A DNA stretch of 64,000 nt from Colwellia psychrerythraea (GTDB lineage: Bacteria > Pseudomonadota > Gammaproteobacteria > Enterobacterales > Alteromonadaceae), in contig NZ_JQEC01000057.1 in the NCBI RefSeq assembly GCF_000764185.1, positions 186,001 to 250,000 on the forward strand. The letters are read 5' to 3'. The translations under genes were made by a program, and so were the position numbers. Of the stretch, positions 49,894-59,434 are shown piece after piece (the first letter of the stretch is position 1; each line of letters begins with the position of its first letter). The notes below the pieces were generated by a model. That model worked only from the letters and a program-made list of their open reading frames with translations. It had not been told where the DNA came from and made no database searches.

Positions 49894-51858
49894 ATGAATA
49901 TCCGAGTGAAAATACAACTTAGCGTGCTGTCTGCCGTCGTTATTCCTGGTATTGTTATTTCTGTAATATTAGCCATGTTTGTTACAGATAAAGCTTATGA
50001 GCAATTTTATGATGTCTCTGAACGAGAAATCAGACAAGTTGAAAATGGCATGAAAATATTTTTTACAGGCATAGAGGATAACGTCAAGTACTTGATTAAT
50101 CATCCTAAGATTATTTCAGCTAATAAAGGTATCACCAGTTATAAATCGAATGCCAACAGCGTGTTAATGACACCAGCAAAAAATGGCGGTTTAGAGTCTG
50201 CAATTTTTTCCATGTTTGAAAACTTTGGTGATAGCCATAAAAACCTTGCTTATGTTTATTTTGCCAACAGTGAAGGTGGTTATTTGCAATGGCCCGCAGG
50301 GAATATTGGCGCTAACTATGATCCAAGAGAAAGGCCTTTTTACCAGACTGCGATGGAAAATAGTGGTGAAATCACTCGAACCAGTGCCTACTATTTTGCC
50401 TCAGACGATGCCTCCATTATAAGTACCGTAGCTACGGTTAATGATGCCAACGGAAGTGTTATAGGTGTGCAAGGTATGGATGTAAGTTTAAAAGGCTTAA
50501 CTGAAATTGTCAGGAAGATTAAATTGGGTGAGCAAGGTTATATTATGCTGCTGCAAGATGATGGCACTATTTTAGTCGATCCAAATAATACTGAAAACAC
50601 CTTTAAAAATATTAATTCTCTTGCTGAAGAGGGTTTTAAAGAAATAGCGAAACAAGATTCAGGTCAACTGAGTATATTATTAGGTGATGTTGATTATGAA
50701 GTAAATATCATCACCTCAGCTGCCCTTGGTTGGAAGTTTGTGGGCTTTGTTCCAAAAAATGAAATATTGATGATGAGCAATGCCATCATTACCCGAATGA
50801 TGGTGATTGAAATTATTATGTTAATCATCTTTATTGTCGCTTCTTGGCAGGTAGCTAAATTAATTACTGACCCCATCATACATATTAAAGACAACTTGAG
50901 AGATATTGCCTCGGGTGACGGTGATTTAACTACCCGAATTAACGTTGGTAGCCAGAAAGATGAAACGGCAGAGTTAGCGTGTTCCTTTAATGACTTTGTT
51001 GAGAAAATTCGCGACCTGGTTATCGAAGTAAAGAGTAATGCTGATAGTGTTAATCAATTGTCTAGCCATGTGGCACAAGCGAGTGAATCGTTAGCTACAA
51101 CAACTGAGCAGCAAAATACGCAATCACATACTATGGCTGCGGCGTTACATGAAGTATCTACTACCTCTGCACAAATATCAGCGACGGTGAAAGGTGCAGA
51201 AGATTTAGCTGAAAATTCAAAATTAGAAGTGATAGCTGGTGGCAAAACCATCTCAGAATCTATCGAATTAATGAGTAGTGTCGCCGAGGACATGACCTCG
51301 CTAAAAGCGACTTTAAATAACTTACAAAACTCTTCTGAAAAAATTAACGAAATAATTAAACTTATCACGGGCATTGCCGATCAAACCAATTTATTAGCAT
51401 TAAATGCCGCCATTGAGTCGGCAAGGGCAGGAGAGGCCGGTCGTGGGTTCTCAGTGGTTGCTGATGAAGTAAGAGAGTTGTCAGGTAGAACAACCAGTGC
51501 AGCGACGCAAGTTGGTGAACTTATTCAAACGGTGCAATTACAATCGAACGAATCATATGAGCATATCACTTTGTTAAATTCAAAAATTCAAAAGAGTGTT
51601 GAGAAAGGGCAAGAGTCTCTCGATTTGCTGAAAAACATTACCACTTCAAGTGAAAAAATTGCCAGTGAAACCTCACTAGTCGCCACCTCTATTGAAGAAG
51701 AGTCTAGTGCGATTGAAGAGATAAATCAGAATATCCAGCATATGTCGACAGCGATTGATGAAAGTACTAAGAGTATCAGTGATATCAAAGGCATCACAGA
51801 TAACCTTGATAACCAAGCTGAACAATTACAACAAATTGTCGAAAAATTTAAAACCTAA
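49894..51858 (+). CDS. Methyl-accepting chemotaxis protein with dCache sensor
   Basis: A 654-residue chemoreceptor: TM1 (about 8-31), a double-Cache periplasmic domain (about 40-285) with YDPRERPFYQTA and GVQGMDVSL, TM2 (about 300-322), HAMP, and a long cytoplasmic signalling domain with the hairpin tip GIADQTNLLALNAAIESARAGEAGRGFSVVADEVRELS. The Cache ligand motif resembles amino-acid or amine-binding Cache domains, but Phe replaces the usual Trp in RxRPWY, so the ligand is uncertain. It follows the porin gene by 48 bp. No C-terminal pentapeptide for methylation enzymes is seen. Confidence 0.93.
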   Translation: MNIRVKIQLSVLSAVVIPGIVISVILAMFVTDKAYEQFYDVSEREIRQVENGMKIFFTGIEDNVKYLINHPKIISANKGITSYKSNANSVLMTPAKNGGLESAIFSMFENFGDSHKNLAYVYFANSEGGYLQWPAGNIGANYDPRERPFYQTAMENSGEITRTSAYYFASDDASIISTVATVNDANGSVIGVQGMDVSLKGLTEIVRKIKLGEQGYIMLLQDDGTILVDPNNTENTFKNINSLAEEGFKEIAKQDSGQLSILLGDVDYEVNIITSAALGWKFVGFVPKNEILMMSNAIITRMMVIEIIMLIIFIVASWQVAKLITDPIIHIKDNLRDIASGDGDLTTRINVGSQKDETAELACSFNDFVEKIRDLVIEVKSNADSVNQLSSHVAQASESLATTTEQQNTQSHTMAAALHEVSTTSAQISATVKGAEDLAENSKLEVIAGGKTISESIELMSSVAEDMTSLKATLNNLQNSSEKINEIIKLITGIADQTNLLALNAAIESARAGEAGRGFSVVADEVRELSGRTTSAATQVGELIQTVQLQSNESYEHITLLNSKIQKSVEKGQESLDLLKNITTSSEKIASETSLVATSIEEESSAIEEINQNIQHMSTAIDESTKSISDIKGITDNLDNQAEQLQQIVEKFKT

Positions 51859-51972
51859 GTCCTATCCGTTGGAGTCAGGTATTAAATAAATTAACTGCTG
51901 TAAAAATTATCGCTAAGCAGTTATTGAGTTAGCGCTAACTAATGAACTAAATTTTCCAGTCCTTCATATAAG

Positions 51973-52014
51973 AAAAGCGCAGAGTTGCTTAACATAACTC
52001 TGCGCTTTTCTATT
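51973..52014 (+). terminator. Strong terminator after chemoreceptor gene
   Basis: Perfect 14-bp stem AAAAGCGCAGAGTT / AACTCTGCGCTTTT with a 9-nt loop, then CTATTTT. It is symmetric enough to serve the convergent M13 peptidase gene too. Confidence 0.92.
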
Positions 52015-52053
52015 TTATTAGTAATTATAATTAATTGTTATATTAAAATAACC

Positions 52054-54105
52054 TTACCAAATTTTTACACGTTGCTTAGGATTTAAGTAAAGTTTATCAC
52101 CTTCTTTCACATCAAAAAGTTGATAAAATTCAGGTACATTACGTACAACACCATTGACTCGGTACATCGCAGGTGAATGTGGGTCAGTACTTATTTGATG
52201 TTTTAACGCTTTTTCGCGATATTTTTTGCTCCAGCTTTGCGCATAACCTAAGAACACACGTTGCTCACCAGAAAAATCATCAATCACTGGTGCAGTTTTA
52301 CCCGCTAATGACATCTTATACGCCATTAGTGAAATGCTTAATCCGCCAAGGTCACCAATGTTCTCACCTAAGGTGAAAGTACCATTAACATGGACATCTT
52401 TAAGGGGTTCAAACTCATCGTATTGTGCCACTAACTTAGCCGTTCTGTTTTTAAACTCTGCTTTATCAGCATCGGTCCACCAGTTACGCAATACACCATT
52501 ACCGTCAAAAGCACTGCCAGCATCATCAAAACCATGACCAATTTCATGGCCAATAACTGCGCCAATAGCACCATAGTTAACGGCATCTTCAGCATTCAAG
52601 TTGAAATATGGTGGTTGTAATATTGCTGCAGGAAACACTATTTCGTTTAATGGTGGATTGTAATAAGCATTAACTGTTTGTGGTGTCATTGCCCATTCAT
52701 GCTTTTGCACCGGACCATTTTGTTTATCTAAACCTTGTTGATAAACTACTAAAGCTGAACGCTTTAAGTTCCCAAATAAGTCATCTTTTTTTATGGTTAA
52801 GGCAGAGTAATCCTTCCAGACGTCAGGGTAGCCAATTTTAGGGGTAAACTTAGAAAGCTTATCTAATGCTTGTTTTTTGGTTTCTGGTGTCATCCAATCA
52901 AGGTTTTCAATGCTAACTTTATAGGCTTTTGTCAAGTTAGTTACTAACTCTTCCATACGCGCCTTTGCTTGCGGTGGAAAATGTTTTTTAACATATACTT
53001 TACCTACAACTTCGCCAATATTTTGATTGACAATATTAACACCACGGCGCCACATTGGTTGCTGAGTTTTTACCCCGCGCATAGTTTTGCCATAAAACTC
53101 AAAGTTTTGTTGATCAAGGGCTTGGTTCAATCTAGTCGCGGTACTATTAACAACGCCCCACTTTAAGTAAACATGCCAGGTATATATTGGTGTGTCTTTG
53201 ATGATGTCATTTAGCGCTTTCATGTAGTCCATTTGCGTAACTACAACGCCATCAATATCACTAATGCCAGATTGGGCCAAAAATCCATCCCAGTTAAAAT
53301 CAGGCATTATTTCAGTTAGGTTAGCTGTTGGTATTTTATTATAAAGGGCAACCATATCGCGGGTTTGCTCTTTTTTCATCTGCTGGTTTGCCAGCTTAGT
53401 TTCTAAGTCAAAGATATCTTTAGCTGCTGCAGCTGGATTAGCTAAACCAGCGAGGGTTAGCATTTTTTCTATATGCAGAAGGTAACTTACTCTAAGCTCT
53501 TTTGAAATATCGTCTGTTAAAGAGTAATACTCCCTATCGGGTAAACCTAAACCTGATTGCCAGGTGTAGCGCATATATGAGCTTGGATCTTTAAAATCGA
53601 CATATTGACCAAGATTAAAAGGAATGGAATAACCGAGTTTATTTGCTACTGCAAAATGTATTGCCAACTCTTCATAGTTGGTAATAGCATCTATTTGGCT
53701 AAATTCATGATGAATAGGGGTTAAACCAATTTCATTACGGGTATCCCAGTCGATATAAGATTGATATAAGTCACCAACCTTTTGCTCATTAGAGCCTCGC
53801 GGAAAATCACCACTAGAAGCTGCTTCGATAATGGCTCTAACATCACTTTGAGATTGCTCGTGCACCATAGTGCCAATGCCATAAGATGACTTGTCAGCTG
53901 GAATTTCGGTTTTTTTTATCCAGTTACCATTAGCATAAAGATTGAAGTCATCACCCGGTTTTACCGTGGCGTCTATCGAACTAATATCAAGGCCGGAAAT
54001 AAGAACCGGCCTGCTATTTTCATCATTTTCGGCGTTTAAGCTATTACTGTTATTACACCCCATTAACCCTATGAGCACGGTTAAAGATACTAATGTCTTT
54101 TTCAT
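52054..54105 (-). CDS. M13-family (neprilysin/PepO-type) zinc metallopeptidase lipoprotein
   Basis: A 683-residue peptidase that should cut small peptides. It has a lipoprotein signal (LMGC, Cys17). The peptidase_M13_N region begins DATVKPGDDFNLYANGNW. The catalytic domain holds NAYYNPPLNEIVFPA, the zinc motif HEIGH in GAIGAVIGHEIGHGFDDAG, the third ligand Glu in ENIGDLGG, and the family-typical C-terminus ending KIW. Anchored probably at the periplasmic side of the outer membrane. Monocistronic. Confidence 0.95.
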   Translation of the reverse strand: MKKTLVSLTVLIGLMGCNNSNSLNAENDENSRPVLISGLDISSIDATVKPGDDFNLYANGNWIKKTEIPADKSSYGIGTMVHEQSQSDVRAIIEAASSGDFPRGSNEQKVGDLYQSYIDWDTRNEIGLTPIHHEFSQIDAITNYEELAIHFAVANKLGYSIPFNLGQYVDFKDPSSYMRYTWQSGLGLPDREYYSLTDDISKELRVSYLLHIEKMLTLAGLANPAAAAKDIFDLETKLANQQMKKEQTRDMVALYNKIPTANLTEIMPDFNWDGFLAQSGISDIDGVVVTQMDYMKALNDIIKDTPIYTWHVYLKWGVVNSTATRLNQALDQQNFEFYGKTMRGVKTQQPMWRRGVNIVNQNIGEVVGKVYVKKHFPPQAKARMEELVTNLTKAYKVSIENLDWMTPETKKQALDKLSKFTPKIGYPDVWKDYSALTIKKDDLFGNLKRSALVVYQQGLDKQNGPVQKHEWAMTPQTVNAYYNPPLNEIVFPAAILQPPYFNLNAEDAVNYGAIGAVIGHEIGHGFDDAGSAFDGNGVLRNWWTDADKAEFKNRTAKLVAQYDEFEPLKDVHVNGTFTLGENIGDLGGLSISLMAYKMSLAGKTAPVIDDFSGEQRVFLGYAQSWSKKYREKALKHQISTDPHSPAMYRVNGVVRNVPEFYQLFDVKEGDKLYLNPKQRVKIW

Positions 54106-54274
54106 CGTAACGTCCTTTTTGTATTATTATTGCGTGTGGCTATATCGCTATTTTATTTATTTATTTTGATAAGAAAGGTCAATACTTGTGTAAAAGTGTT
54201 AACCATTGGTAAATAAGATATCAGCAAAAGTAAGGCTTCGCAATTTAGGACAAAGGGATAAAATTACCCTTCAT

Positions 54275-55024
54275 TTAAAGCTGACGAATTTGTTGTGCTA
54301 AAAAAGTTTTTTTTCGCCTCGCCACTTGTTCGGCAATTTCTATTCTTACTGGTATGGGCTTGTTTTGACTTAGTTTAAAGCGACCTTCAATATGGCTAAT
54401 AGTGAGTTTAAAAACAGTTATGGCGTTAAGCATGTGGGCAATGGCTTGTTTTGGTGTATCGTTGAGTGACCAAGGGGTATTTTTATCTGCAGATGTTAGT
54501 GCTTGTTGCACTTTTATTTGCTCAAAATAGTCACTGCTAGTTGACATATGCTGATATTTTTCATCACTGTGGCTAACCTCAGTAACGTGGCCAACAACAT
54601 GAACTTTGGCATAGTTCCAGGTAGGCACTTTTTGTTGGGTACTTTGCTCATCACTGACATCATTAGGGGAAATATAATCATCTTCACCGTGAAATATTAG
54701 TGTGATAATTAATGGCGCTATATTTTTACTTTCACCTAGGCCTGTAGGGCTAAGGTGCTGCGCTAATGGGTGTTGATTGCTAACATGGGCCATTAACTCA
54801 TAGCCTATTAATTCTTGATGCGGTTTTTCTTTAATACTCGTTATTGTACTTTCGTTAAAGTGAAAAGGAATATGGCTAATCTGAAGTTCAACGTTGCTAT
54901 CAAGGTAAAGTAATGTTGCTAATGGCCTTTGTTCAATAACATCAAGTAAAGCAAGCTGTTGTTTGATGTTAACAAAGTGCTCAGCTGGATACTTCGGCGC
55001 AATGTGTTGTTTAACTTGACACAT
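54275..55024 (-). CDS. PaiB-type FMN-binding protein
   Basis: A 249-residue split-barrel protein of the PaiB/FMN_bind_2 family. Seen: a YPAEHF start (PaiB proteins begin Y.P.hF), QRPLATLLYLDSNVELQISHIPF, LMAHVSNQHP, TWNYAKVHVVGHV, and the C-terminal IEGRFKLSQNKP. In Bacillus PaiB is paired with the acetyltransferase PaiA; here it overlaps an acetyltransferase gene by 14 bp. Likely FMN- or haem-linked redox role or regulation; substrate unknown. Confidence 0.88.
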   Translation of the reverse strand: MCQVKQHIAPKYPAEHFVNIKQQLALLDVIEQRPLATLLYLDSNVELQISHIPFHFNESTITSIKEKPHQELIGYELMAHVSNQHPLAQHLSPTGLGESKNIAPLIITLIFHGEDDYISPNDVSDEQSTQQKVPTWNYAKVHVVGHVTEVSHSDEKYQHMSTSSDYFEQIKVQQALTSADKNTPWSLNDTPKQAIAHMLNAITVFKLTISHIEGRFKLSQNKPIPVRIEIAEQVARRKKTFLAQQIRQL

Positions 55025-55676
55025 GATTGAATTCCTCGGGATTGCTTGTTGTTGATAATAACTGCTGTTTCACCCGAGACCAGTCATCATCGATAATGCT
55101 AAATAATGCCGTATTTCTATAATCGCCATTAGGGCTGCGGCGGTGTTTTCTTAAAACACCTTCAAAATGCCCACCAATACGGGTAATAGCGGTACGTGAT
55201 TGCTGATTGTTTTCATGGGTGCATATTTCCACACGAGCTATTTTTAACTGCTCAAAAGCATGTTTAAGCATTAGGAACTTGGCATGTGAGTTCACATAAC
55301 TGCGTTGAAAATCTGGGGTAATAAAGGTGTGGCCAAGTTCAATTGTTTTATCTTTGTTGTTGTAACGAAACAGTCTTGTTGAGCCGATAACTTTATCCGT
55401 TTGTTTATCAATGGTGATAAAGGCAATTTCACGACCTAGCGTCATTTCATTGATGGCCTCTTTCATCCAAGACTTGGCAATATCATAATTTTCACAGCGA
55501 TTGATGGGCATGTGTTGCCAAACTTGCGAGTAGTTCCCAGCTAGGCAGTAACCATCAAGGTGATCTAAGGTCATAGGAATCAATTTTATTAAACTCGTCT
55601 CTAGCGTGATCGGTTTTAATGTAGTTGTAAGGGCATTATTATTAATTTTTTCAGTAGTTAGCATAAGTTGTTTCAT
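55011..55676 (-). CDS. GNAT-family N-acetyltransferase (RimJ/RimL-like)
   Basis: A 221-residue acetyltransferase of the Acetyltransf_3 group. The acetyl-CoA site region reads IELGHTFITPDFQRSYVNS, preceded by VIGSTRLFRYN and followed by ARVEICTHENNQQSRTAITRIGG and FEGVLRKHRR. It is the first gene of a two-gene unit with the PaiB-like gene and diverges from a MocR regulator, so it is probably under that regulator's control. A role in acetylating a polyamine or small amine is possible by analogy with PaiA, but this subgroup also modifies proteins. Confidence 0.87.
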   Translation of the reverse strand: MKQLMLTTEKINNNALTTTLKPITLETSLIKLIPMTLDHLDGYCLAGNYSQVWQHMPINRCENYDIAKSWMKEAINEMTLGREIAFITIDKQTDKVIGSTRLFRYNNKDKTIELGHTFITPDFQRSYVNSHAKFLMLKHAFEQLKIARVEICTHENNQQSRTAITRIGGHFEGVLRKHRRSPNGDYRNTALFSIIDDDWSRVKQQLLSTTSNPEEFNHVSS

Positions 55677-55729
55677 AAAAGGTCTAGTTTGTGGTTGTTA
55701 TTATGATTACCTTTGGTATAACTACTACA

Positions 55730-55761
55730 ACCAGATTGTTAAAAGTTGATAGACCAGATTG
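55730..55761 (+). promoter_or_regulatory. Direct-repeat operator for the MocR regulator, overlapping its start codon
   Basis: ACCAGATTG occurs twice in the same direction (55730-55738 and 55753-55761), 23 bp apart, about two helical turns. MocR/PdxR/GabR regulators bind such spaced direct repeats. The second copy ends exactly on the TTG start codon. TATAAC at 55717-55722 could be the -10 box, which puts the repeats over the start of transcription and suggests autorepression. Confidence 0.6.
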
Positions 55762-57264
55762 AAAGCGTTAACCCTAAATTTAACTTTGTGTTCTGATAGC
55801 TTAGCTAGAAATAAGTCAGCAGTTAAGCAAGCAAAATACCTAGCTATTGCCGATGCACTGCGACAAGCCATTAAAGAAGGACAAGTGACACCTACTGAAG
55901 TATTGCCTTCAGCGCGTAAACTTGCTCAGCAGTTGTCTGTCAATCGTCATACGATTATGGCGGCGCTAGCTGAATTGGTAGCACAAGGTTGGGTCGAAGC
56001 AAAAGAACGCTCGGCTTATCGGGTGGTAAAAAACTTACCAATTCAAGCGAGCCGGCAAGTAAATAAGGTTAGACAAACACAACAAAGTTTTGATTGGAAA
56101 TTTCGCTTCAAACAAGATCTACCAGTCACGGCAAAGGTTAAAGCCAGTCAATATAGTTATAATTTTTCCGGTGGTCAGCCTGATATTAGACAATTTCCTT
56201 TTCTTGAATTTAAAAGTCATTTCTCTCAAGTTTGCCAGCGACCTAAAATTGATGATTTAAGTTATGGTGATAGTCGAGGCGAAACTGAACTGATTGAAGA
56301 GATCGCCACTTATCTAAGGCGTGTTCGCTCGATTACCGATAAAGAGTTGATGATTTGCAATGGCTCACAAGAAGCCTTGTATATGATCTCACAACTGCTG
56401 TTACAACCTGGTGATAAAGTTGCAGTTGAGCAACTTGGTTATCCACCCGCTTGGGCTGCTTTTGAACGTAGCGGCGCGAGCTTAATTGCCATCAAACAAG
56501 ATGATCGCGGTTTAGACCCTGAGCATTTAGCGCAAGTATTTGCACAAGGTAAAGTAAAGTTGCTTTATCTTACGCCGTTACATCAATACCCAACGACAGT
56601 ATCACTAGATATCACTAGGCGTATGCAAATTTATCAGTTAGCTGTGCAATATGGTGTTGCTATTGTGGAAGATGATTATGATCATGAGTTTCATTATGAT
56701 AGCCAGCCCATTGCCCCTATGGCTAGCGATGATCCCGCGGGTTTAGTTATCTATATTTCTACCTTTTCAAAACTTATGTTTGGCGGTGCGCGCATAGGTT
56801 ATGTCGTGGCAAATGATGAATTAATTGAGCAATTGGCTGCTTATAAGGTGTTGATGAACCACAAGAGTAATGTTTTAGTGCAACAATCTGTGGCTAAGTG
56901 GATGCAGCAAGGAGGTTTTGAAGGGCACTTGCGCCGTATGACTCGATTATATCAAAAACGTCGTGATTTTATGGTTTTACTGCTACAAGATTACCAAAGC
57001 CAGGGCTTGCCAATACACTTTGAAATTCCTGCTGGCGGCATGGCTATATGGCTTGATACCGGTAAATCCGTTGTTGGTTTGAAAGAAAAACTAATGTCTA
57101 ACGGGGTCTACATACAAACGGAAGTAGAATTTAACATGATTAAGCGCTTGCCTAATACCGAGTATCGTTTTATTCGCTTAGGTTTTGCTGCAATGAATGA
57201 ATTGGAAGTAGAGCAAGGTTTGAATATTGTAATGAAAGCGCTTTATGGTGTGTTAAGTGATTAA
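55759..57264 (+). CDS. MocR-type PLP-dependent GntR-family regulator
   Basis: A 501-residue regulator fusing a GntR winged helix (YLAIADALRQAIKEG, LPSARKLAQQLSVNRHTI, about 26-75) to a class I aminotransferase-like domain. The PLP Lys is in YISTFSKLMFGGARIGYV (about residue 335), and YNFSGGQPDIRQFP and EDDYDHEFHYD are typical. It must start with TTG at 55759, since a stop codon lies three codons upstream in frame and no ATG/GTG follows for long. It diverges from the GNAT/PaiB genes. The effector could be PLP with an amine or amino acid; PdxR- and GabR-like roles cannot be told apart here. Confidence 0.9.
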   Translation: MKALTLNLTLCSDSLARNKSAVKQAKYLAIADALRQAIKEGQVTPTEVLPSARKLAQQLSVNRHTIMAALAELVAQGWVEAKERSAYRVVKNLPIQASRQVNKVRQTQQSFDWKFRFKQDLPVTAKVKASQYSYNFSGGQPDIRQFPFLEFKSHFSQVCQRPKIDDLSYGDSRGETELIEEIATYLRRVRSITDKELMICNGSQEALYMISQLLLQPGDKVAVEQLGYPPAWAAFERSGASLIAIKQDDRGLDPEHLAQVFAQGKVKLLYLTPLHQYPTTVSLDITRRMQIYQLAVQYGVAIVEDDYDHEFHYDSQPIAPMASDDPAGLVIYISTFSKLMFGGARIGYVVANDELIEQLAAYKVLMNHKSNVLVQQSVAKWMQQGGFEGHLRRMTRLYQKRRDFMVLLLQDYQSQGLPIHFEIPAGGMAIWLDTGKSVVGLKEKLMSNGVYIQTEVEFNMIKRLPNTEYRFIRLGFAAMNELEVEQGLNIVMKALYGVLSD

Positions 57265-57363
57265 GCCTATATTATAGTAAATAATAGTTAACAATTTCGT
57301 CTTGCTATTAATGCTTGTTTACGAGATAAACATTTGTTTCATCCATAACAATTAGAGATTTAA

Positions 57364-59412
57364 GTGTTAGCAGATATATTAGTAGGACCAATTTTACGGC
57401 GTTTAACCTCACAGCAGTTAGTCTTGTGGTGGCTTAGTCCCTTTGAGTGCAGCGGCGAAATTCGTTGCTATTTAAATGATAAAAAAAATGCTATTTTTAT
57501 TGCAGCGTTAAACTCTACTAATTTAACGACTTTTCGTGTTGGCGAAAAAGCCGTTGTTCATCTTCTCGATGTAAGCATTAACTTTCCTGTTGAGACATAT
57601 ATTGAATATGATTTGCTGCTCACTAATCCCCTTGAAGTAAAAGATAACACGAGAGGATTAGTTGATCATGTTCCGCATCTGATATTTGGTGATTGCAATA
57701 GACCTTCATTTATAATTCAAGAAACTATTACTAACTTACTGCACGGCTCGTGTCGAAATCCTCATCACGCTAGCCAAGATAGCTTAATTGCCGGTGATCG
57801 TCTCGTTGAAAAAAACTTAACGGATGTAGAGAAAAGGCCAGCGTTATTGATGATGTCTGGCGATCAAATTTATGCTGATCATGTTGCAGGTGTTACGCTT
57901 TATGCTATTCATCAAGTTATTACTCTTTTGGGCTTAAATGATGAAAGTTTTACTGATAGCAATTTAGCTCAGCAGGGCATCACCTGTGGCAATGAGCTCT
58001 ATCAGTCTAGGGATCAATATTTTCAACGGGAATTACTATTACCTAAAAGTACTTCTACAGCGACTTGGTTTAGATCCACCTTCCTTAAATCAACTAAACA
58101 ACAGAACATCTTTACCTCTACTTATGCCCATAACCATGTGATGACCTTTGCCGAAAATATGGCAATGTACTTTTTAGTATGGTCACAGACTTTATGGCAG
58201 CATGTTGAGCTAGAGGGCTTTAATGTCCCTGGAAAATACCAGGCAATTCATCAGCAAGAGTTGGCGGCAATTAAAAACTTTGTTAGTGGTTTACATAAAG
58301 TTCAACGTTTACTCGCGCATATCCCCACTTACATGATCTTTGATGATCATGATGTCACCGATGATTGGAATTTAACCGCTGCTTGGGAGCAAGCGGCTTA
58401 TCAAGACCCGTTAGCAAAACGCATTATTGGCAATAGCTTATTTGCTTATTGGCTGTGTCAGGGGTGGGGTAATGATCCTAAACAATTTGAAGGTGATTTT
58501 TGGCGAGAGGCCGATCTTTATCAACAACAATTCGAAACCGTACAACCAGCTAGTCCACAACAAGAAAACGGTCTAAAAGGTAAGTTTCTAGAAGGAAGTA
58601 ATCAGCAAGACAAATTTATTGATTATTTATTGAAATTTTCCCATTGGCAATACACTCTTGATAGTCAGCCTAAATTAGTGGTGCTTGATAGCCGAACAAG
58701 ACGCTGGCGCTCAGAGCATGCCTTGGATGAACCCTCAGGGTTAATGGACTGGGAGGCTTTATGTGAATTGCAACAAGAGTTGATAGGTCATGAGTCAATA
58801 TTATTGGTGTCACCAGCACCTATTTTCGGTGTTAAGATCATAGAGGCCATTCAGCGTATTGCCACTATAGCAGGTCAGCCATTGGCGGTAGATGCCGAAA
58901 ATTGGATGGCGCATCCGGGCGCTGCCAGTACCTTATTGAATATTTTTAAACACCCAAAAACTCCACAACACTTTGTGATTCTTTCCGGCGATGTACATTA
59001 CTCTTTTGTTTACGATGTTGAGTTAAGATTTCGTCATCACTCACCCCATATTTGGCAAATTACCTCCAGTGGTATTAAGAACCAATTTCCGCAGCCACTT
59101 ATAACTATCTTTGACCGAATGAACAGCTGGTTTTATGGGCCTTATTCACCGTTAAATTTATTTACCAAACGCCGCTCTATGCGTATTAAAGGTCGTAAAT
59201 TAATGCTTAGCACCGATGCTCAAGGAGAGCGGCCAGCTGGAACACAAGCTAAGGCTGAAAAGCTAAAACTAGGTCATCAAAGGTTGCAGCCGAAAAGTGG
59301 CTTAGGGTATTTAGAGCTTAATGATGATGGCTCACCACATTTGATTGCCGACTTACATTGTGACGGTAGTAGAACAGTATTTATTGAGAGCAATGAAGAG
59401 CTAGTTCCCTAG
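57364..59412 (+). CDS. PhoD-like metallophosphoesterase
   Basis: A 682-residue protein starting with GTG. Motifs of the PhoD/alkaline phosphatase D metal centre: FGDCNRPSF, MMSGDQIYADHVAG, the DDHDV motif in MIFDDHDVTDDWN, and LSGDVHYSFVYD near residue 545. There is no signal peptide or Tat motif, unlike secreted PhoD, so it is a cytoplasmic homologue of the sort found widely in marine Gammaproteobacteria. Substrate unknown; phosphodiesters are likely. The last seven codons lie inside a terminator. Confidence 0.85.
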   Translation: MLADILVGPILRRLTSQQLVLWWLSPFECSGEIRCYLNDKKNAIFIAALNSTNLTTFRVGEKAVVHLLDVSINFPVETYIEYDLLLTNPLEVKDNTRGLVDHVPHLIFGDCNRPSFIIQETITNLLHGSCRNPHHASQDSLIAGDRLVEKNLTDVEKRPALLMMSGDQIYADHVAGVTLYAIHQVITLLGLNDESFTDSNLAQQGITCGNELYQSRDQYFQRELLLPKSTSTATWFRSTFLKSTKQQNIFTSTYAHNHVMTFAENMAMYFLVWSQTLWQHVELEGFNVPGKYQAIHQQELAAIKNFVSGLHKVQRLLAHIPTYMIFDDHDVTDDWNLTAAWEQAAYQDPLAKRIIGNSLFAYWLCQGWGNDPKQFEGDFWREADLYQQQFETVQPASPQQENGLKGKFLEGSNQQDKFIDYLLKFSHWQYTLDSQPKLVVLDSRTRRWRSEHALDEPSGLMDWEALCELQQELIGHESILLVSPAPIFGVKIIEAIQRIATIAGQPLAVDAENWMAHPGAASTLLNIFKHPKTPQHFVILSGDVHYSFVYDVELRFRHHSPHIWQITSSGIKNQFPQPLITIFDRMNSWFYGPYSPLNLFTKRRSMRIKGRKLMLSTDAQGERPAGTQAKAEKLKLGHQRLQPKSGLGYLELNDDGSPHLIADLHCDGSRTVFIESNEELVP

Positions 59413-59424
59413 CTCTTCATTTTT
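59392..59424 (+). terminator. Terminator overlapping the 3' end of the PhoD-like gene
   Basis: AATGAAGAGCTAG (59392-59404), loop TTCC, CTAGCTCTTCATT (59409-59421), then TTT. The stop codon (59410-59412) is in the right arm of the stem. Also ends close to the convergent Aer-like gene. Confidence 0.88.
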
Positions 59425-59434
59425 GACTAACTAC

